From positions 1-62,068 of the forward strand of contig CAIOFV010000158.1 in NCBI GenBank assembly GCA_903857665.1: DNA of 62,068 nucleotides, read 5' to 3'. Below are positions 32,689 through 45,816 of this stretch, piece after piece. Within the stretch, counting starts at the first letter, position 1, and each line of letters begins with the position of its first letter. The position numbers were made by a program, and so were the translations under genes. Below the pieces are notes generated by a model. It saw only the letters and a program-made list of their open reading frames with translations, searched no databases and was not told where the DNA came from. The DNA comes from an uncultured Myxococcales bacterium. Lineage in GTDB: Bacteria; Myxococcota_A; UBA9042; DTJE01.

Positions 32689-34140
32689 TCACAGTGCGTC
32701 GCGCAGTTCCCGCACGATCCGCAGCACGGTGGACGCGGTGGTCTTGCCCAGGGACATTGTGCGCTCGTACTCGTACTGGGGCAGGTTCCAGTCCTCCTCG
32801 CGGACCATGTAGCCGACCTCGTCGTTGCCCAGCGACATCGTGAACTTCACCGGGGCGTCGGACAGCTTGTCCAGCTCGGCCACCACGGTCGGCGCGGGTT
32901 CGCCCGGCACCGACGCCAGGTCCATCAGGACCTCGGTGCCCTTGCGGACCTGCAGGACAGTGATCTCGCTGGACATCATCGTCGTGCCATCGACGGTCTT
33001 GATCTTGCGCTGGATCAGCCCGCGGTTGCCCATGTACTCGAAGATCCAGTTCTTGACCGGGAACTGGAACGCCTTGTTGGCCGACAGCAGCGTGATCCCG
33101 GTGGGACCGACCGCGGCCCCGCCGGACTTCACCGCCGACTCGACCGCGTCCGCGAGGCCGTTGCCCATCCGGTCCCGGAGGGCGAGGCGATCGTCCACGC
33201 TCATGTGCTTCAGGAACACTTCCATGATCTCGGGTTCCAGCGCCATCTTGGCATCACCGGGGTTGATGTCGACCAGGCCGCCCAGGGCGCCCTCGATGAA
33301 CAGGGGCACGCCGCCCACGTCCTTCTGGATCCGGTTGTAGAACACGCCGGCCCAGTCGGCCGACAGTTTGTCGTCGTCCCAGAGGGCCTCGACGTGGCAG
33401 CCCCAGTTGGCGACCGTGGCGATGGCCGAGCCGTCGGCGCCTTCGACCGTCAGCACGCGCACCACGTCGTCCTTCTGGTTGCGGATCTGGGGATGGATGT
33501 TCAGCGACAGCGTCGGATCGACGTTCCCCTGCGACACGCGAAGACGGGCGGGCTTCGCGGCGAGGGCCGCCTGGTCGATGGCGTTGGCGATCAGGATTTC
33601 CACCGCGGCCATGTATTCGGGGACGCGGCCACTGGCGAGCGGCAGGAACCCGCCCAGCGCCGGGCCCCAGTAGCCGACCGTGTCCGGGCCCACGTGGTCG
33701 TGGATGGCGGCGATGATGATGCGATCCGCGTATCGGTCGGTGGCCCGCGCGCGCGCCGCCTTCGAGTCGTCGTTGCCGTACCCGATCGTGTCGATCGTCA
33801 CCAGCACGAACGGCGCCTTGCCGTCGTCGAGGTACAGCGCGTGGGCGTAGATCGGGTCGCGGACGCCCTTGTTCTTGCGACCCATGTCGAAGCCGCCCAG
33901 ATAGATCATGTTCTTCCGGGCGAGGTCCGTGGTGATGTCCACCGTCGCGGCGCCGGCGTAGAGGTTGCCGTCCGCGGCCGCCGCGATCCGGTCGTGGACC
34001 TTGTCCATCGCCTTCACGGGTGTGGGCAGGCCCAGGGCCGCCAGCTTCTTCTGGTTCACCTGCATCGAGCCGGCGCAGGCGTTCACTGCCAGAGCCACCA
34101 CCGCGACTGCGGCCAGGGTCCAGGTCGTCCGGGCTGCCAT
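32689..34140 (-). CDS. Neutral/alkaline ceramidase-family lipoprotein
   Basis: 483 residues with a strong AAGGAGG ribosome site. Signal peptide with lipobox VNAC (Cys 22). The domain matches the neutral non-lysosomal ceramidase superfamily: AGAATVDITTD, YLGGFDMGRKNKGVRDPIYAHAL, VLVTIDTIGYGN, AAIHDHVGPDTVGYWGP (zinc His), SLNIHPQIRNQKDDVVRVL, VANWGCHVEALW (zinc His) and the late NDEVGYMVREEDW. In relatives these hydrolyse N-acyl bonds of sphingolipids or act as related amidases; the true substrate is unknown. It is likely lipid-anchored in the envelope. Confidence 0.85.
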   Translation of the reverse strand: MAARTTWTLAAVAVVALAVNACAGSMQVNQKKLAALGLPTPVKAMDKVHDRIAAAADGNLYAGAATVDITTDLARKNMIYLGGFDMGRKNKGVRDPIYAHALYLDDGKAPFVLVTIDTIGYGNDDSKAARARATDRYADRIIIAAIHDHVGPDTVGYWGPALGGFLPLASGRVPEYMAAVEILIANAIDQAALAAKPARLRVSQGNVDPTLSLNIHPQIRNQKDDVVRVLTVEGADGSAIATVANWGCHVEALWDDDKLSADWAGVFYNRIQKDVGGVPLFIEGALGGLVDINPGDAKMALEPEIMEVFLKHMSVDDRLALRDRMGNGLADAVESAVKSGGAAVGPTGITLLSANKAFQFPVKNWIFEYMGNRGLIQRKIKTVDGTTMMSSEITVLQVRKGTEVLMDLASVPGEPAPTVVAELDKLSDAPVKFTMSLGNDEVGYMVREEDWNLPQYEYERTMSLGKTTASTVLRIVRELRDAL

Positions 34141-34377
34141 GTTGGTCCTCCTTCCCACTTGTCTCGTCCGCCTCCCCCCGAAAAGCGGGGACGGAAGGCG
34201 CGAGGCGAACGATATCCCCGTGTCGCGGACGAGTCCAGCGGGATCCTTGGGGTCGCGAGGCACGACCGTGTTCGCAATCGGCAACGCATCCTTCGCGTCC
34301 CCGAGTACAATTCCCGGTGATCGCCCGGCGCGCCCGACGACGCGGGCGGCAGGCCATTTCGACCCCGGAGGTTTGGC

Positions 34378-36594
34378 ATGATCGTCCTTCCGGCCATGCG
34401 CCGCGTGCTGATGGCGTCCCTGCTGCTCCTGGCCCTGCCGGCCGGGTTCGGCTGCGACGCAGGTGGCGGCGGGACCCATGGGGTCGCCGATGCCCTCGAC
34501 GCCCCGGACGCGGCCGACGCCCCGGCCGGCGACACGGTGGACGACACGGCACAGCCCGACGTCGGCCCGGTCTGCCCGGGCGGCCTGTCCTGCCCGTGCA
34601 CGCTGTTCACGGACTGCAACACGGGCCTCTGCGTCGAAACGATCGAGCGGTTCCAGTGCGCGTACCAGTGCGGCATGGGCCAGATCTGCCCGAGGGCCTG
34701 GGGCTGCACCCCGATCACGGCCGGGGGCGAAACGATCTACGGATGCGTCCCCCTGCAGCCGGACCTGTGCCGTCCCTGCCGGACCGATGACGACTGCCTG
34801 CCGCTGACCGGTGCAGACGGGCAGGACTGGCTGTGCATCGACCGCGGCGCGACCGGACGGTTCTGCGGCTCCCCCTGCAAGCGCAACGAGGACTGCCCGG
34901 ACGCGCCCGTCGCGTTCGAATGCGCCTCGGTCCAGAAGGCGGCCGGCGTCGAAACCCTTCAGTGCGTCCCGACGGGCGGCGAATGCCCGTGCACGGAAAA
35001 GTATGCACAGAACCGCTTCCTGACCTCCTGCTACGCGGAAAACGGGTTCGGGCGCTGCACCGGCCAGCGCACCTGCGACGAGCCCTGCGACGCCCGGACG
35101 CCCGCGGCGGAAACCTGCAACGGCATCGACGACGACTGCAACGGGGACACGGACGAGGGGCTTGCCGCGGTCCCCTGCAAGGTGACGAACTCGTGGGGCT
35201 CGTGCCCGGGGACCGCCACCTGCAACGCGGGGGGGCTGGGCGCCTGCGAGGGAACGCCGGCCGCCCTGGAAAGCTGCAACGGTCTGGACGACAACTGCGA
35301 CGGGCAGACCGACGAGGGTTTCCCGGACACCGACCACGACGGGATCGCCGATTGCATCGACCCGGACATCGACGGTGACGGGATCCCCAACGCGCTGGAC
35401 GACTGCCCGAGCGCGTACAACCCGGACCAGGCCAACAACGACGCGGCCGAGGAGGCGGTCGGGGCGAAGGTCGGGGATGCCTGCGACACCGACGACGACA
35501 ACGATGGCATCCCGGACTCGGCCGACAACTGCCCGTTCGTGAAGAACGTCGACCAACTGGACACGGACGGCGACGGCATCGGCGATGCCTGCGACTGCGA
35601 CGCGGACGGCGACGGCGTGCCCAACGCGGCGCCGCTGGACATGCTGGGCCACACCTGCCCGACGCCGGTCCCGAGGGACAACTGCCCGCTGGTGAAGAAC
35701 GCGGACCAGGCGGACGCCGACGGCGACGGCATCGGCGACGCCTGCGATTGCGACGTGGACGGCGACGGCGTGATGAACAACAACCCGGGCTGCCCGGCGA
35801 TCACGACGCCCGACAATTGCCGCACGGTGTGGAACCCGGACCAGGCGAACCTGGACGGGGATTCGTTCGGGGATGTCTGCGACTGCGACATCGACAACGA
35901 CGGCGTCGGCAACACCAACCCCGGCTGCCCCCTGCCGGACCCCCCTGACAACTGCGCGACGATCCAGAATCCGACCCAGGTGGACACCGACGCTGACGGG
36001 AAGGGCGACGCCTGCGACTGCGACATCGACGGGGACGGCGTGCCGAACAACAACCCCGGCTGCCCGGCGTGCGGCGGCGCGGGCCAGCCCGCCTGCGACA
36101 ACTGCCCGCTGGTGAAGAACCCCGGCCAGGAGCGCGTGCTGGGCGGGACCATGGGCGACGCGTGCAACCCCGACTGGGACGGCGACGGGATCCTCAACGC
36201 GGTGGACAACTGCCCGAGGCTCGCCAACGCCGATCAGCGTGACACCGACCTGGACGGGAAGGGCGACCTCTGCGACTGCGACATCGACGGCGACGGCTTC
36301 GGCAATCCCGGCATCGACCCGACCGGCGCCGCGTGCCCGGTTCCCGCTCACCTCGACAATTGCCCGACCATCGCCAACCCGACGCAGGCCGACTTCGATC
36401 ACGACGGCATCGGCGACGCCTGCGATTGCGACATCGACGGGGACGGGGATCCGAACCCGAACTTCGGCTGCCCGAATCCCTCGGTGCAGGACTGCAACGA
36501 TTTCGACGCGACGGTCCACCACGGCGCCACCGAGATCTGCGGCAACGGGAAGGACGACGACTGCCAGCCCAACCTGGCCGGCTGCGCCCTGTAG
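34378..36594 (+). CDS. Large thrombospondin-type-3 / MopE-like lipoprotein
   Basis: 738 residues. Signal peptide with lipobox (ALPAGFGC). A short Asp/Ala linker is followed by a Cys-rich region (residues about 65-240) with many CxxC and CxxxC pairs. Two MopE-type motifs follow (ETCNGIDDDCNGDTDEG, ESCNGLDDNCDGQTDEG). About nine thrombospondin type 3 calcium-binding repeats come next (DTDHDGIAD, DIDGDGIPNALDDCP, DTDGDGIGDACDCDADGDG ...). The last motif is EICGNGKDDDCQPN. Such repeats bind Ca2+ along an Asp ladder, with Cys forming disulfides. Expected to be a surface or extracellular structural protein. Monocistronic, converging on nuoN. Confidence 0.88.
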   Translation: MIVLPAMRRVLMASLLLLALPAGFGCDAGGGGTHGVADALDAPDAADAPAGDTVDDTAQPDVGPVCPGGLSCPCTLFTDCNTGLCVETIERFQCAYQCGMGQICPRAWGCTPITAGGETIYGCVPLQPDLCRPCRTDDDCLPLTGADGQDWLCIDRGATGRFCGSPCKRNEDCPDAPVAFECASVQKAAGVETLQCVPTGGECPCTEKYAQNRFLTSCYAENGFGRCTGQRTCDEPCDARTPAAETCNGIDDDCNGDTDEGLAAVPCKVTNSWGSCPGTATCNAGGLGACEGTPAALESCNGLDDNCDGQTDEGFPDTDHDGIADCIDPDIDGDGIPNALDDCPSAYNPDQANNDAAEEAVGAKVGDACDTDDDNDGIPDSADNCPFVKNVDQLDTDGDGIGDACDCDADGDGVPNAAPLDMLGHTCPTPVPRDNCPLVKNADQADADGDGIGDACDCDVDGDGVMNNNPGCPAITTPDNCRTVWNPDQANLDGDSFGDVCDCDIDNDGVGNTNPGCPLPDPPDNCATIQNPTQVDTDADGKGDACDCDIDGDGVPNNNPGCPACGGAGQPACDNCPLVKNPGQERVLGGTMGDACNPDWDGDGILNAVDNCPRLANADQRDTDLDGKGDLCDCDIDGDGFGNPGIDPTGAACPVPAHLDNCPTIANPTQADFDHDGIGDACDCDIDGDGDPNPNFGCPNPSVQDCNDFDATVHHGATEICGNGKDDDCQPNLAGCAL

Positions 36595-36706
36595 GCCGGC
36601 CTCGCCCCGCAACCCGCCTCGGGGATCGCCGGGAGGATGCGTCCGCGGCAGCCTTGGCGGGCTTCGCCCCCCGCGCTTCCAATCTCACCGCGACATCAGG
36701 GGTTCG

Positions 36707-38415
36707 TCAGTGAAGGGGCGGCGCCGGCAGGCGCTGCACGTCGATCCCGGGGGGCAGCCTGCGCGTGTCGCGCAGCATCCGGATGGCATCGCCTTCGCCG
36801 CGAGGGCGGACCAGCGACGGGCTCGCGGCCTGGGCCCCGCCCGCGATCGGCGTCGCATCGCGAGGCGTGGCGGCCACGGCGGGCACGGAAGCCGGCGGCA
36901 CGGCCGGCGCAGTTGGCGCTGCCAGCACGGTGGCCTGGGCCGCGGTGTGGGAGGCTTCCAGGAACGCGCCCGGGGCGACGCCCAGCACCAGCGTCAAGGC
37001 CGCGGCGATGCCCAGCGCGATGCCGCCCGACGTGCTGTGGATGGCCTCGGCCGGCTCGCCCTCGGGTTCCTTGAAGAACACGTATACCAGGATGCGCAGG
37101 TAGTAGTACAGGGCCACGACGCTCATCAGCAGCGCCAGGATCACCCAGGGGAGGCCGACCGAGGGGTTTTCGATCAGGATCTGCCGGAACAGGTTGAACT
37201 TGGCCAGGAACCCGCCCAGCGGCGGCAGCCCCGCCAGCGACAGGATCGACACCAGCAGCGCCAGGCCCAGGCCCGGATGCCGCCGTCCCAGCCCCGCGAT
37301 CCGGTCCAGCGACATGTCCTCCTCGCCCGCGCGGCCCAGCAGGGCCAGCACGCCGAAGGCGCCGACGGTCGCGACCGCGTGGGTCAACAGGTAGAACGGC
37401 ACCGCGTCGTTCAAGGTCCGCGCGGCCGTGCCGGCCAGGGACTGCGTCGCCCACACGCCCAGCAGCAGGTAGCCGGCGTGCGCGATGGACGAGTAGGCCA
37501 GGATGCGCTTGACGTTGGTCTGCACGATGCCCAGCACATTGCCGACGACCATGGACGCCACCGACAGCCCCAGCAGCAGGTCGCCGGGGGTCACGTCCAC
37601 GCCGACGAACAGCGGGGCGCGCGACAGCGTCAGCACCACGCGGGCCAGCACCGCGAACGCCGCCGCCTTCACCGCGCCGGCCATGAAGGCCGTCACCGGC
37701 GTCGGGGCGCCCTCGTACACGTCGGGGGTCCAGAAGTGGAACGGCACCGCGGCGACCTTGAAGCCCAGGGCCACCACCAGCAGCACCATCGCGCCCTGGA
37801 CCAGCAGCGGGTCCGGGCCCGACCCCTTCGTCACCAGGTCACGCGCGATGTCCACCAGGCCGAGGTGGCCGGTGGCGCCGTACAGGAACGCGACGGTCAG
37901 CAGCAGGAACGCCGACGCCACGCCGCCCAGCAGGAAGTACTTGATGCCGGCTTCCGCCGAGTACGCTGACGACGCCTTGCTGGCCGCCATCACGTACAGG
38001 GCCAGGCTCATGATTTCCAGGCCCAGGAACAGCGTCACCAGGTCGGTCGCGACGATCAGCAGGATCGCGCCCGTCACCGAAAACGACAGCAGCCCGTACG
38101 TCTCGCCGCCGTGGATCCCCTGCTCGGGCAGGTGGTCCGCCGCCAGCAGCGCCGCCAGTCCGCCCGACAGCAGCACGATTTCGGCAAAGAACCACCCGTG
38201 GGCGTCCAGCGCGAACACGTTGGCCAGGAACGGCTGCGCCAGCGTGACCGGCGTGCGCCACAGCAGGCATGCCAGCACGCCCGCCACCGCGAACCCGCCC
38301 GCGGTCACCCAGGCCAGGAACCCCTTGCGGCCCCGGCCCGCCAGCAGGTCCAGCGCCATCACCAGCAGGCCGGTGAACGCGGTGACCAGCATCGGGGAAA
38401 TCGACAGAAGGTCGC

Positions 38416-38419
<4 letters not shown>
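36707..38419 (-). CDS. nuoN: NADH-quinone oxidoreductase subunit N
   Basis: 570 residues. A proton-pumping antiporter-like subunit with about 14 membrane segments; diagnostic stretches are GLLSFSVTGAILLIVATDLVTLFLGLE, YFLLGGVASAFLL, KVAAVPFHFWTPDVYEGAPTPVTAF and RILAYSSIAHAGYLLLG. The conserved Lys and Glu of the channel are present. The ATG overlaps the nuoM stop by four bases (ATGA). The last 85 residues after the final helix are Ala/Pro-rich and unusually long for NuoN. Last gene of the run. Confidence 0.95.
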
Positions 38420-39996
<1,577 letters not shown>

Positions 39997-40035
39997 CGGT
40001 CGCTCCGTGGCGCCAGGTTGGCTAGGGCCGGAACA

Positions 40036-41997
<1,962 letters not shown>

Positions 41998-42000
41998 GCG

Positions 42001-42309
42001 CTACCCCTTCATCCGCGTGGCCCGATCCAGGTCCACGGAGCCGTTCCGCCGGAACAACGCGATGGCCAGCGCCAGGCCCACGGCCACCTCGGCGGCGGCC
42101 ACGGCCATCACGATGAACACCGCCGCCTGGCCCTGGACATCCCCCCGCTGGCGGGCGAACGCCAGCAGCGCCAGGTTCACGCCGTTGAGCATGATTTCCA
42201 GCGACATCAGCACGACCAGCAGGTTCCGCCGCGTGAACACGCCGACGGTCCCGATGCCGAACAGCGTCACCGCCAGGATCACGTACCAGGACACGGGGAC
42301 GTCCATCAT
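42001..42309 (-). CDS. nuoK: NADH-quinone oxidoreductase subunit K
   Basis: 102 residues, the usual size. Three membrane helices with VSWYVILAVTLFGIGTVGVFTRRN, the conserved Glu in LMSLEIMLNGVNLALLAFAR and the second in AAAEVAVGLALAIALFRR. The start ATG at 42309 overlaps the nuoJ stop by four bases and has GGAGGT seven bases upstream, which favours it over the adjacent Met codon. Confidence 0.95.
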   Translation of the reverse strand: MMDVPVSWYVILAVTLFGIGTVGVFTRRNLLVVLMSLEIMLNGVNLALLAFARQRGDVQGQAAVFIVMAVAAAEVAVGLALAIALFRRNGSVDLDRATRMKG

Positions 42310-42842
42310 TCGGCACCTCCGTCCCCGCGGCGGGCAACGACCAGCGCGCCCACGATGGCGACCAGCAGCAGCAGCGACGTCGCCTCGAAGGGCACCAGGT
42401 AGGTCGTCAGCAGCGCCATCCCCACGGACTTCACGCCGCCGAAATCGTTCGCCACGACCACCGACGCGCTGGCGGCGTCGTAGGCCGAAAGGCCGGCCGC
42501 GACCAGCACGCCCAGCTTGACGGCCACCGCGACGACGGCGATCACACCCACCACCTTCCACGCGGTGATGCGGAAGCCGCCCAGGTCCTCGCGGCGCAGG
42601 TTCAGCAGCATGATGATGAAGGTGAACAGCACCATCACCGCCCCGGCGTACACCAGCACCTGCAGCACCGCGATCAGGTGCGCCGACAGCAGCACCATCA
42701 GGCCCGCGACGCAGGTGAACGTGGTCAGCAGCGCGATGGCCGCGTGCAGCGGGTTGCGGCCGAACGGGGGCAGCACCACCGCCAGCGCACCCAGCACCGC
42801 CGTGACCGCCAGGATACCGAACACCACGAGTTCCGCGGACAT
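42306..42842 (-). CDS. nuoJ: NADH-quinone oxidoreductase subunit J
   Basis: 178 residues. Five membrane segments with the family pattern NPLHAAIALLTTFTCVAGLMVLLSAHLIAVLQVLVYAGAVMVLFTFIIMLLN, and a final segment beginning LVPFEATSLLLLVAIVGALVV. GGAGG directly precedes the ATG. It begins only 13 bases after nuoF, so nuoG, nuoH and nuoI, which lie between F and J in the standard operon, are absent here. Confidence 0.95.
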   Translation of the reverse strand: MSAELVVFGILAVTAVLGALAVVLPPFGRNPLHAAIALLTTFTCVAGLMVLLSAHLIAVLQVLVYAGAVMVLFTFIIMLLNLRREDLGGFRITAWKVVGVIAVVAVAVKLGVLVAAGLSAYDAASASVVVANDFGGVKSVGMALLTTYLVPFEATSLLLLVAIVGALVVARRGDGGAE

Positions 42843-42855
42843 GGAACCTCCAGGG

Positions 42856-44145
42856 TCACGCCGCCCCGTACGGGCAGGCCCTCCCGGTGATGTGCGCCTC
42901 GAAGTCGTCCCGGAACCGGTTCACGAACGAGATCACCGGCAGCGCCGCCGCGTCGCCCAGCGCGCAGATGGTGTTGCCCATGATCTGGTTCGCCGCCGAC
43001 AGCAGCACGTCGCAGTCCCCGGGGCGGGCCGTGCCGTGCTCGATGGATTCCACGATCCGCTCCAGCCAGCCGGTGCCGTCGCGACAGGGCGTGCACTGCC
43101 CGCAGGACTCGTGGGCGTAGAACCGCGAGATGCGCAGCAGCACGGCCACGGGGCAGGTGCCTTCCGTGAAGATCGTCGCGGCCGCGGTGCCCAGCATGCT
43201 GCCCGCGGCCTTGATGCGTTCGAAGTCCATCGCGACGTCCAGGGCGTCCGGGCCCAGAACGGGCGTGGACGAGCCGCCGGGGATGATGCCCTTGATGGGC
43301 TTGTCCCCGATCGTGCCGCCGCCGAAGTCGTAGATCAGCGTGCGCAGGGTCAGGCCCAGCGGGGCCTCGTACAGGCCGGGGCGCTTCACGTGCCCGGACA
43401 GGCCGTAGATCTTGGGGCCGCCGTCCTTCGGCAGGCCCATGGCCAGGAACGCGTCGGCGCCGTGCTGCAGCACCAGCCGCACGCACGCCATCGTTTCGAC
43501 GTTGTTGATGATGGTCGGGCAGGCCCACAGGCCCGCCACGGCAGGGAACGGCGGGCGGTTGCGCGGGCGGCCGGGCTTGCCTTCGATCGACTCCAGCAGC
43601 GCCGACTCCTCGCCGCAGATGTAGGCGCCGGCGCCGGGGTGCACGACGATCTCCAGCGCGAACGGCGATCCCAGCACGCTGCGGCCCAGCACGCCGGCCT
43701 TCCGCATCTGCTCGACCGCGTCCTCCAGCACCTTGATCCCGTGCACGAACTCGCCGCGCACGTACAGGAACGCCGTGTGCGCGCCGATGGCGTAGGCGCT
43801 GATCGCGATCCCCTCCAGCAGCGGGAACGGGTCCTGCTCCAGGAAGTAGCGATCCTTGAAGGTGCCGGGCTCGCCCTCGTCGGCGTTGATCACCAGGTAG
43901 CGCGGCTTGGGGTTGTCCTTGGGCAGGAACGACCACTTGGTGCCGGCCGGGAAGCCCGCGCCGCCGCGGCCGCGGATCGTGGCCTTCTTGACCTCGTCGA
44001 TCAGCGCGGCGGGCTGCATCGCCAGCGCCTTGCGCAGCGCAACCAGGCCGCCCATCGACTGGTGCCTGGCCAGGTCGAGGATCGATTCGCCGGGACCGCA
44101 GCGCAGCAGGTGTCCGCGGGTGGGGTTGGCGGGGATCGCGATCAC
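42856..44145 (-). CDS. nuoF: NADH-quinone oxidoreductase subunit F
   Basis: 429 residues from a GTG at 44145 that overlaps the nuoE stop (GTGA), with GGGAGGT upstream. FMN/NADH site: GRGGAGFPAGTKWSF, VINADEGEPGTFKDR, AYICGEESALLESIEG. 4Fe-4S cluster: ESCGQCTPCRDG with the fourth Cys in NTICALGDAA. It accepts electrons from NADH and, with NuoE, forms the catalytic head of complex I. Confidence 0.97.
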   Translation of the reverse strand: MIAIPANPTRGHLLRCGPGESILDLARHQSMGGLVALRKALAMQPAALIDEVKKATIRGRGGAGFPAGTKWSFLPKDNPKPRYLVINADEGEPGTFKDRYFLEQDPFPLLEGIAISAYAIGAHTAFLYVRGEFVHGIKVLEDAVEQMRKAGVLGRSVLGSPFALEIVVHPGAGAYICGEESALLESIEGKPGRPRNRPPFPAVAGLWACPTIINNVETMACVRLVLQHGADAFLAMGLPKDGGPKIYGLSGHVKRPGLYEAPLGLTLRTLIYDFGGGTIGDKPIKGIIPGGSSTPVLGPDALDVAMDFERIKAAGSMLGTAAATIFTEGTCPVAVLLRISRFYAHESCGQCTPCRDGTGWLERIVESIEHGTARPGDCDVLLSAANQIMGNTICALGDAAALPVISFVNRFRDDFEAHITGRACPYGAA

Positions 44146-44663
44146 CGGGCACCTCCCGGTCCCGCCGCCGCGCCGCCGTCTGCAGGCGCCGTCCGCAGGG
44201 ACTCGATCAGGGCGTCGACCTTGTCGAGGGTCATGTCCTCGTGGTACGCGTCGTTCACCTGGATCACGGGCGCCGTGCCGCAGGCCGCCAGGCACTGGAC
44301 GCCTTCCAGGCTGAACAGCCCGTCCGGCGTCACCTCGCCGAAGCCGATGCCCAGGCGCTTCTTGAGGTGGTCGCCCAGCTGGTCCGCGCCCTTCAGGTAG
44401 CACGCCACGTTGACGCACACCTGCAGGTGGAACCGCCCGGTGGGGCGCTTGCGCAGCAGCGTGTAGAAGGTGGCCGTGCTGAGGACCCAGGCCGACGGCA
44501 ATTCCAGGCGCTTCGCGACGTACTCCATCGCTTCGCGCGACAGGTAGCCGAACTGGCGGTCCGCCAGCACCAGGGTCGGGATCAACGCGGCGCGACGGTT
44601 CGGGTATCGACGGACGATCCGGTCGAACTCCCGATCCGCGTCCGGCGAAAAGGCCAGGGCCAT
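44142..44663 (-). CDS. nuoE: NADH-quinone oxidoreductase subunit E
   Basis: 173 residues. Thioredoxin-like 2Fe-2S protein: helical N terminus with ALIPTLVLADRQFGYLSREAMEYVA, STATFYTLL, then cluster ligands CVNVAC and CLAACGTAPV, the last followed by IQVNDAYHEDMT. First gene in this complex I run; the divergent metallophosphoesterase starts 155 bases away, so a promoter must lie in that gap. Confidence 0.96.
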   Translation of the reverse strand: MALAFSPDADREFDRIVRRYPNRRAALIPTLVLADRQFGYLSREAMEYVAKRLELPSAWVLSTATFYTLLRKRPTGRFHLQVCVNVACYLKGADQLGDHLKKRLGIGFGEVTPDGLFSLEGVQCLAACGTAPVIQVNDAYHEDMTLDKVDALIESLRTAPADGGAAAGPGGAR

Positions 44664-44818
44664 GAATACCCCCCGGTTCCGGCTGGGAAAAGGACGATTC
44701 TAGGTACCGGAGACGGGCGGTTCTGTCAAGGGCGGGAACCGTCCGGGAATCGCGGCCCGACACATCGAGCGGCGCGCGGTTTCCCCCTTCGGGGCGGGTT
44801 CTGCTATCCTTCCGGGCC

Positions 44819-45550
44819 ATGAGAACCGCCATCATCTCGGACATCCATGCGAACCAGGAAGCACTGGAGGCCGTATTGCAGCGCATCGACCGCGAGGAGG
44901 TGGATCGAACGATCTGCCTGGGCGATGTCGTCGGCTACGGGGCCAGCCCGGACGAATGCTGCAAGATGCTGATGGATCGGTCGGTGTTGACCCTGCTGGG
45001 CAACCACGACGCGGCCGTGACCGGCGCGATGGACGAGGCCTACTACTACGAAGGCGCGCGTCGGGCGCTGCAGTGGACCCGCGACCGCCTGTCGGAGTCC
45101 TCCTACAAGTGGCTGTATGGCCTGCCGTTCACCCGGGTCGAGGAGGACGTCGCGTTCTTCCACTCGGCGCCGATCCTGCCGTCGGGGTTCTTCTACGTGG
45201 TGCAGGCGTCGGAAGCGCAGACCCACGCGCAGGTGATGGACCGGCTGCGGTCGATTTCGTTCATCGGCCACGCGCACCTGACCGTCGCGTTCTCGATCAC
45301 CGAAAAGAAGGTGAAGAACGTCGAGGCCAAGCAGGTGAAGCCCCGCCCGGACACGCGCTTCATCGTCAACGTGGGCAGCGTGGGGCAGCCCCGCGACCGC
45401 GACCCGCGGGCGTGCTTCGCGGTGTGGGACTCGGACAAGCAGAACCTGGCGTTCGTCCGCGTCGAGTACGACATCGAGGCGGCTGCCGCCAAGATCCTCG
45501 CCGCCGGGCTGGACGAGAAGTTCGCCAAGCGGTTGTTCATGGGTGTGTAG
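44819..45550 (+). CDS. Calcineurin-like metallophosphoesterase
   Basis: 243 residues. All metal motifs of the family are present in order: ISDIHANQEAL, CLGDVVGYGASP, LLGNHDAAV, FFHSAP, and FIGHAHL, followed by VNVGSVGQPRDRDPRACFAVWD. This matches the YfcE/MJ0936-like group of small phosphodiesterases that have two divalent metals. The physiological substrate is unknown. It begins right after a GC-rich leader and is divergent from nuoE. Its end faces giant hairpin element A. Confidence 0.92.
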   Translation: MRTAIISDIHANQEALEAVLQRIDREEVDRTICLGDVVGYGASPDECCKMLMDRSVLTLLGNHDAAVTGAMDEAYYYEGARRALQWTRDRLSESSYKWLYGLPFTRVEEDVAFFHSAPILPSGFFYVVQASEAQTHAQVMDRLRSISFIGHAHLTVAFSITEKKVKNVEAKQVKPRPDTRFIVNVGSVGQPRDRDPRACFAVWDSDKQNLAFVRVEYDIEAAAAKILAAGLDEKFAKRLFMGV

Positions 45551-45602
45551 CCCCAAGTTACTGGGCAGCAGTCAGTGGTGTTCAAGGACGTGACGCCGTC
45601 GA

Positions 45603-45775
45603 GGGCCGGGTCCCGGTGTGCCCGCCCCGGGGGGACCTACGGCTTCGCCTTCGGCCGCGCACGGGGGCGCTGCCCCCATGCTCGCCTCTGTCCTCGCCGG
45701 CGGCGTGGTATTGAATCCCCATGAAGGTGCCGCCGGCTGCGGAGCCCCCCGGGTCGGGCACCCCGGACCCGGCCC
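45603..45775. repeat. Giant imperfect hairpin (element A) between convergent genes
   Basis: Arms 45603-45634 and 45745-45775 are near-perfect inverted copies of about 31 bases. Inside are two further perfect hairpins: GGGGGC-gct-GCCCCC (45663-45677), and GCCGGCGGC (45696-45704) pairing with GCCGCCGGC (45729-45737). The layout is a stem with a two-hairpin head. It lies between the stops of the metallophosphoesterase and the minus-strand lipoprotein gene. There is no T-run, so it is not a plain intrinsic terminator. Confidence 0.7.
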
Positions 45776-45816
45776 GGCGGTCGTCTGCTGGGGGAGTTGG
45801 AACCGCTGCACCAGCC

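Noticed and set aside
34141..36612. Long minus-strand extension upstream of the ceramidase gene, read as a Val/Ala/Arg-rich protein
   Set aside because: It is the antisense of the Asp/Gly/Cys-rich thrombospondin repeats. The ceramidase has its own ATG with AAGGAGG and a signal peptide.
42842..42856. Deletion scar where nuoG, nuoH and nuoI should be
   Set aside because: nuoF ends and nuoJ starts cleanly with a normal ribosome site between them, and no remnant coding sequence is visible; a split operon is simpler.
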